From Bradyrhizobium sp. CB1015 (GTDB lineage: Bacteria > Pseudomonadota > Alphaproteobacteria > Rhizobiales > Xanthobacteraceae), in the NCBI RefSeq assembly GCF_025200925.1, contig NZ_CP104174.1:8198001-8262000 (forward strand): a stretch of DNA of 64,000 nt. The letters run 5' to 3'. Made by a program: the position numbers and the translations under genes. The notes beneath the pieces are model-generated. The model was not told where the DNA came from. It worked only from the letters and a program-made list of their open reading frames with translations, and ran no database searches. Shown here piece by piece: positions 60,824-64,000 of the stretch. Positions within the stretch are counted from its first letter, which is position 1. Each line of letters begins with the position of its first letter.

Positions 60824-60966
60824 CACCTCTCCCCGCTTGCGGGGAGAGGTCGAATTTGCGCGAAGCGCGAATTCGGGTGAGGGGGAGTCTCCGCGAGTCC
60901 AACTCTCACCTCCCCGTGGAGAGCCCCCTCACCCCAACCCTCTCCCCGCAAGCGGGGCGAGGGGGA
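60824..60966. repeat. Long inverted repeat, type A-related, copy 6, inside the operon
   Basis: Begins ttcacctctccccgcttgcgg, ends caaccctctccccgcaagcgggg; the arms are near-inverses. It separates the two permease genes of one operon and may tune their relative expression (inference). Confidence 0.75.
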
Positions 60967-60979
60967 AGATAGAGCTCAC

Positions 60980-61873
60980 ATGGCCGCGATCGACTTCGAC
61001 GTTGAACTGAGGCGGGCCGGGGCGCATGCGACCGGGGGCTGGCGGCGCGTGCTGTTCATGGTGCAGCGGCACGTGCTGGGCGCGGCCGGGCTCGTCATCA
61101 TGACATTGTTCGTGCTGACTGCGATCTTCGCCGATGTCATCGCGCGCTATGATCCGCTGACGGTGGATTCCGCCCGCGCGCTGGCGCGCCCGAGCCTGGC
61201 ACACTGGATGGGCACCGATTCGTTCGGCCGCGACGTGTTCAGCCGCATCATCCACGGCGCGCGGATCTCGCTCGCAGTCGGCATCGGCTCGACCGCACTC
61301 GGCGGCACCATCGGCGTGATCGTCGGCCTCACCTCCGGCTATCTCTCGGGCTGGGTCGATCTCGTGTTCCAGCGCGTCTCCGACGTGCTGCAGGCGCTGC
61401 CGCTGCTGGTGCTGGCGCTGGTGATGACGGCGGCACTCGGCCCGTCGCTGCCGAACGTGATCATCGCCATCGCCATTCCGCTGATCCCGACGGTGGCGCG
61501 CGTCATCCGCGCCAATACGCTGGCGCTGCGCGAGCAGCCGTTCGTGGAAGCGGCCAAATCGATCGGCATGAGCGAGATGCGGATCGCGCTGCGCCACGTG
61601 CTGCCGAACACGCTGGCGCCGCTGATCGTGCTGGCGACCGCCCAGCTCGGCTCGACCATCCTGACCGAGGCTTCGCTGTCCTTCCTCGGCCTCGGCATTC
61701 CCGAGCCCTATCCGTCATGGGGGCGCATGCTGTCCGAATCCGCCGCCGAATATGTCCGCACCGCGCCGTGGCTGGTGATCTTCCCCGGCGTCGCGATCAG
61801 CCTCGCCGTATTCGGCGCCAATTTGTTCGGTGACGCCCTGCGTGACATCCTGGATCCGAGGCAGCGCGGCTGA
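60980..61873 (+). CDS. ABC transporter permease, DppC type
   Basis: A 297-residue permease. [26 protein letters not shown] is the DppC N-terminal signature, [33 protein letters not shown] the ATPase-contact loop, and [24 protein letters not shown] and [15 protein letters not shown] the C-terminus. Its stop overlaps the start of the first ATPase gene (TGATG). Confidence 0.94.
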   Translation: MAAIDFDVELRRAGAHATGGWRRVLFMVQRHVLGAAGLVIMTLFVLTAIFADVIARYDPLTVDSARALARPSLAHWMGTDSFGRDVFSRIIHGARISLAVGIGSTALGGTIGVIVGLTSGYLSGWVDLVFQRVSDVLQALPLLVLALVMTAALGPSLPNVIIAIAIPLIPTVARVIRANTLALREQPFVEAAKSIGMSEMRIALRHVLPNTLAPLIVLATAQLGSTILTEASLSFLGLGIPEPYPSWGRMLSESAAEYVRTAPWLVIFPGVAISLAVFGANLFGDALRDILDPRQRG

Positions 61874-62880
61874 TGGCTGACAAGACCGATCTCGTGCTCG
61901 AAGTGAAGAACCTGAAGACGGTGTTCTTCACCAATTCCGGCCTGTTCAGGGCTGTCGACGACCTCTCGTTCAGCGTCAGGCGCGGCGAAACGCTGGCGAT
62001 CGTCGGCGAATCCGGCTGCGGCAAGAGCGTGACCGCGCTGTCGCTGATGCGCCTCGTGCCCGATCCGCCCGGCCGCATCGTCGGCGGCTCCGTCTCGCTG
62101 GAAGGAACCGACCTGCTGGCGCTGGATGAGGCGCAGATGCGCGCGGTCAGGGGCAATCGCATCTCCATGATTTTTCAGGAGCCGATGACTTCGCTCAATC
62201 CGGTGGTGCGGATCGGCGACCAGATCGTCGAGGCCGTGCGGCTGCATCGGAATATCTCATCGAAGGAAGCACACAACATCGCCGTCGAGATGCTGCGGCT
62301 GGTGCGCATCCCCGAACCGGCGCGGCGGGCGCGCGAATATCCGCATCAGCTGTCCGGCGGCATGCGGCAGCGCGCGATGATCGCGATGGCGCTGGCGTGC
62401 CGGCCGGCGCTCTTGATCGCGGACGAGCCGACCACGGCGCTCGACGTCACCATCCAGGCGCAGATCCTGGCGCTGATCCTCGACCTCCAGAAGGAGCTCG
62501 GCACCGGGCTGGTGCTGATCACGCACGATCTCGGCGTGGTCGCGCAGACCGCGCAACGCGTGATCGTGATGTATGCGGGGCGGAAGGTCGAGGAGGCCAG
62601 CGTCGAAGCGCTGTTCGCCGCGCCGAAGCATCCCTATACGCGCGGATTGATGGCCTCGATCCCGGCGGTGCCGGCCTCCGGCGTCGCCGCGCCGGCGCGG
62701 CTGAACGAAATCCCCGGCACGGTGCCGTCGCTGGTGCGGCTGCCGCAAGGCTGCGCCTTCGCGCCACGGTGCAAGCTCGCCATCAAGCGTTGCGAGGCCG
62801 AATATCCGCCGCTGGCGGATTGGGGCGGCGGGCATCTGGCCGCCTGCTGGCGCGCCGAAGAAGTCGCGGAGGTGGCATGA
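61873..62880 (+). CDS. ABC transporter ATP-binding protein, DppD type
   Basis: A 335-residue ATPase with Walker [10 protein letters not shown]-loop [10 protein letters not shown], signature [15 protein letters not shown], Walker [13 protein letters not shown] and His-switch ITHDLG. The C-terminal oligopeptide/dipeptide domain has [20 protein letters not shown], with the Cys residues typical of DppD/OppD. The start overlaps the permease stop and the stop overlaps the next start by four bases, so the ATPases are coupled. Confidence 0.95.
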   Translation: MADKTDLVLEVKNLKTVFFTNSGLFRAVDDLSFSVRRGETLAIVGESGCGKSVTALSLMRLVPDPPGRIVGGSVSLEGTDLLALDEAQMRAVRGNRISMIFQEPMTSLNPVVRIGDQIVEAVRLHRNISSKEAHNIAVEMLRLVRIPEPARRAREYPHQLSGGMRQRAMIAMALACRPALLIADEPTTALDVTIQAQILALILDLQKELGTGLVLITHDLGVVAQTAQRVIVMYAGRKVEEASVEALFAAPKHPYTRGLMASIPAVPASGVAAPARLNEIPGTVPSLVRLPQGCAFAPRCKLAIKRCEAEYPPLADWGGGHLAACWRAEEVAEVA

Positions 62881-63872
62881 GCGAGACGCTGCTCGAAGTC
62901 ACTGACCTCAAGAAGCACTATCCAGTGCGTGCCGGGGTGCTGCGAAGACAAGTTGGCACCGTGCACGCGGTCGATGGCGTCTCGTTCGCGCTTCATACCG
63001 GCGAGACGCTCGGCCTCGTCGGCGAATCCGGCTGCGGCAAGTCCACGGTGGCGCGTAGCGTGCTGCGGCTGGTCGAGCCGACCTCGGGCCAGATCCGCCT
63101 CGACGGCGAGGACATTACGCATCTGTCGAAGACGGCGATGCGCCCGCACCGCCGCTCGATGCAGATCGTGTTCCAGGACCCGTTTGCCTCGCTCAACCCG
63201 CGCATGAATGCCGGCGATATCGTCGGCGAGCCGCTCGCCGTGCACGGGCTCGCGACCGGCGAGGCGCTGGAGAAGCGGGTCGCAACATTGTTCGAGCAGG
63301 TGGGGTTGCGGCCCGACCAGATGCGCAACTTCCCGCATCAATTCTCCGGCGGCCAGCGCCAGCGCATCTGCATCGCCCGCGCGCTGGCGCTGGGGCCGCG
63401 CCTGATCGTCTGCGACGAGCCGGTCTCCGCGCTCGACGTCTCGATCCAGGCGCAGGTGATCAACCTTCTGATCGACCTGCAGCGGCAGCACGGCTTTTCC
63501 TATCTCTTCATCGCGCACGACCTTGCCGTGGTCGCGCATATCAGCCACCGCGTCGCCGTGATGTATCTCGGCCGCATCGTCGAGATCGCCGACAAGGACG
63601 AGCTGTTCCGCAATCCCAGGCATCCCTACACCCAGGCCCTGCTCGCCTCGGTGCCGATCGCCAATCCGCTGGCGAAGAAGCTCGCGCCGCTGGTCGATGG
63701 CGACGTGCCGAGCCCGGTCAATCCGCCGTCCGGCTGCGCATTCCACACCCGCTGCCGGTTTGCGATGGAGCGATGCAAGACGGAACGGCCGGCGCTGCTG
63801 GATGCCGGTGATGGACATCAGGTGGCGTGTCTGCTCAATGAGGGGACGGGGCGGAGCAACACGATCCCGTAG
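62877..63872 (+). CDS. ABC transporter ATP-binding protein, DppF type
   Basis: A 331-residue ATPase with Walker [25 protein letters not shown], signature [17 protein letters not shown], Walker [13 protein letters not shown] and IAHDLAVV, ending with the oligopeptide domain [22 protein letters not shown]. It begins in the stop of the DppD-type gene (ATGA). It completes a five-component importer in which the two ATPases are separate, unlike the fused form at the left end of the window. Confidence 0.95.
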   Translation: MSETLLEVTDLKKHYPVRAGVLRRQVGTVHAVDGVSFALHTGETLGLVGESGCGKSTVARSVLRLVEPTSGQIRLDGEDITHLSKTAMRPHRRSMQIVFQDPFASLNPRMNAGDIVGEPLAVHGLATGEALEKRVATLFEQVGLRPDQMRNFPHQFSGGQRQRICIARALALGPRLIVCDEPVSALDVSIQAQVINLLIDLQRQHGFSYLFIAHDLAVVAHISHRVAVMYLGRIVEIADKDELFRNPRHPYTQALLASVPIANPLAKKLAPLVDGDVPSPVNPPSGCAFHTRCRFAMERCKTERPALLDAGDGHQVACLLNEGTGRSNTIP

Positions 63873-64000
63873 GGTGGGTAAGCCAAGTGGACTGTGCGAA
63901 GCACAGGCCGCTTGGCGTAACCCACCTCTTTGATCTCCGCGGTGACAGAAGTGGTGGGTTGCGCCAGCGAACCGCGCTTCGCGCGGCCGCAGACTAACCC
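63873..64000. repeat. Palindromic repeat region at the right edge (gtgggtt / aacccac type)
   Basis: gtgggtaagccaagtgg and ccgcttggcgtaacccac pair around gtgcgaagcac (to about 63930); the following gtggtgggttgcgccagcg begins another unit cut by the window edge. It lies directly after the last ATPase gene. Confidence 0.7.

Overview
The window is GC-rich, gene-dense bacterial chromosome. Its gene families (RegB/RegA-type redox regulators, CarD, FdxA, a second FtsZ, a cyo-type quinol oxidase with its own SURF1, dipeptide-type ABC importers, acyl-CoA dehydrogenase pairs) and the palindromic repeats in almost every gap point to an alphaproteobacterium of the Bradyrhizobium / Nitrobacteraceae kind. 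That placement is inferred from content; no rRNA or tRNA gene is present.

Layout, left to right. 1-7209 (minus): a dipeptide-type ABC importer (Tat-exported binding protein, two permeases, a fused double ATPase) followed by an AtzG/AtzE-type amidohydrolase pair; AtzE runs off the left edge and all gaps but the AtzG/AtzE one hold repeats. 7584-10118 (minus): an APH-fold phosphotransferase and an orphan UgpB-like binding protein. 10405-15971 (plus): a signalling operon of a DctP-type receptor, a HAMP histidine kinase, a REC-DUF3369-kinase hybrid and an OmpR-type regulator. 16402-21948: an ECF sigma factor, a possible small RNA, a CcdA/thioredoxin pair, a tandem PH-like membrane protein, an L,D-transpeptidase and an amino-acid binding protein. 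22151-26108: two acyl-CoA dehydrogenases and three small metabolic genes. 26160-34604: an MFS transporter divergent from cyoABCD-surf1-regB-regA, with a perfect palindrome between. 34606-37566: a MITE-like element, a divergent GST/HxlR pair and a class III cyclase. 37654-42993 (minus): SUV3-type helicase, S4 protein, fdxA, carD. 43000-45655: a repeat-rich gap, a DUF3108 protein and rpmB.

45857-48449 is an island of visibly lower GC and different codon use: a three-domain SIR2 / deoxyribosyltransferase-TIR-like / HEPN protein followed by a DUF3800 protein. This is the best candidate in the window for an undescribed system, probably anti-phage defence. It is bordered by a decayed copy of the 5-prime end of the DUF2235 gene that lies intact 4.5 kb downstream, then by a HicA-like/HTH gene pair. 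49761-52795 holds a coiled-coil HTH protein, an FtsZ paralogue, a divergent coiled-coil protein and a small charged protein. 53052-54962 holds a DUF2235 alpha/beta hydrolase between two copies of one repeat, and a PilZ protein. 55179-63872 (plus) is a catabolic and uptake operon: iron-type dehydrogenase, AMP-forming acyl-CoA synthetase and a complete dipeptide-type ABC importer.

Assignments rest on reading motifs in translated sequence; no database search was run. Starts were moved from the longest open frame to the codon best supported by a ribosome binding site, signal peptide or family start where these disagreed.
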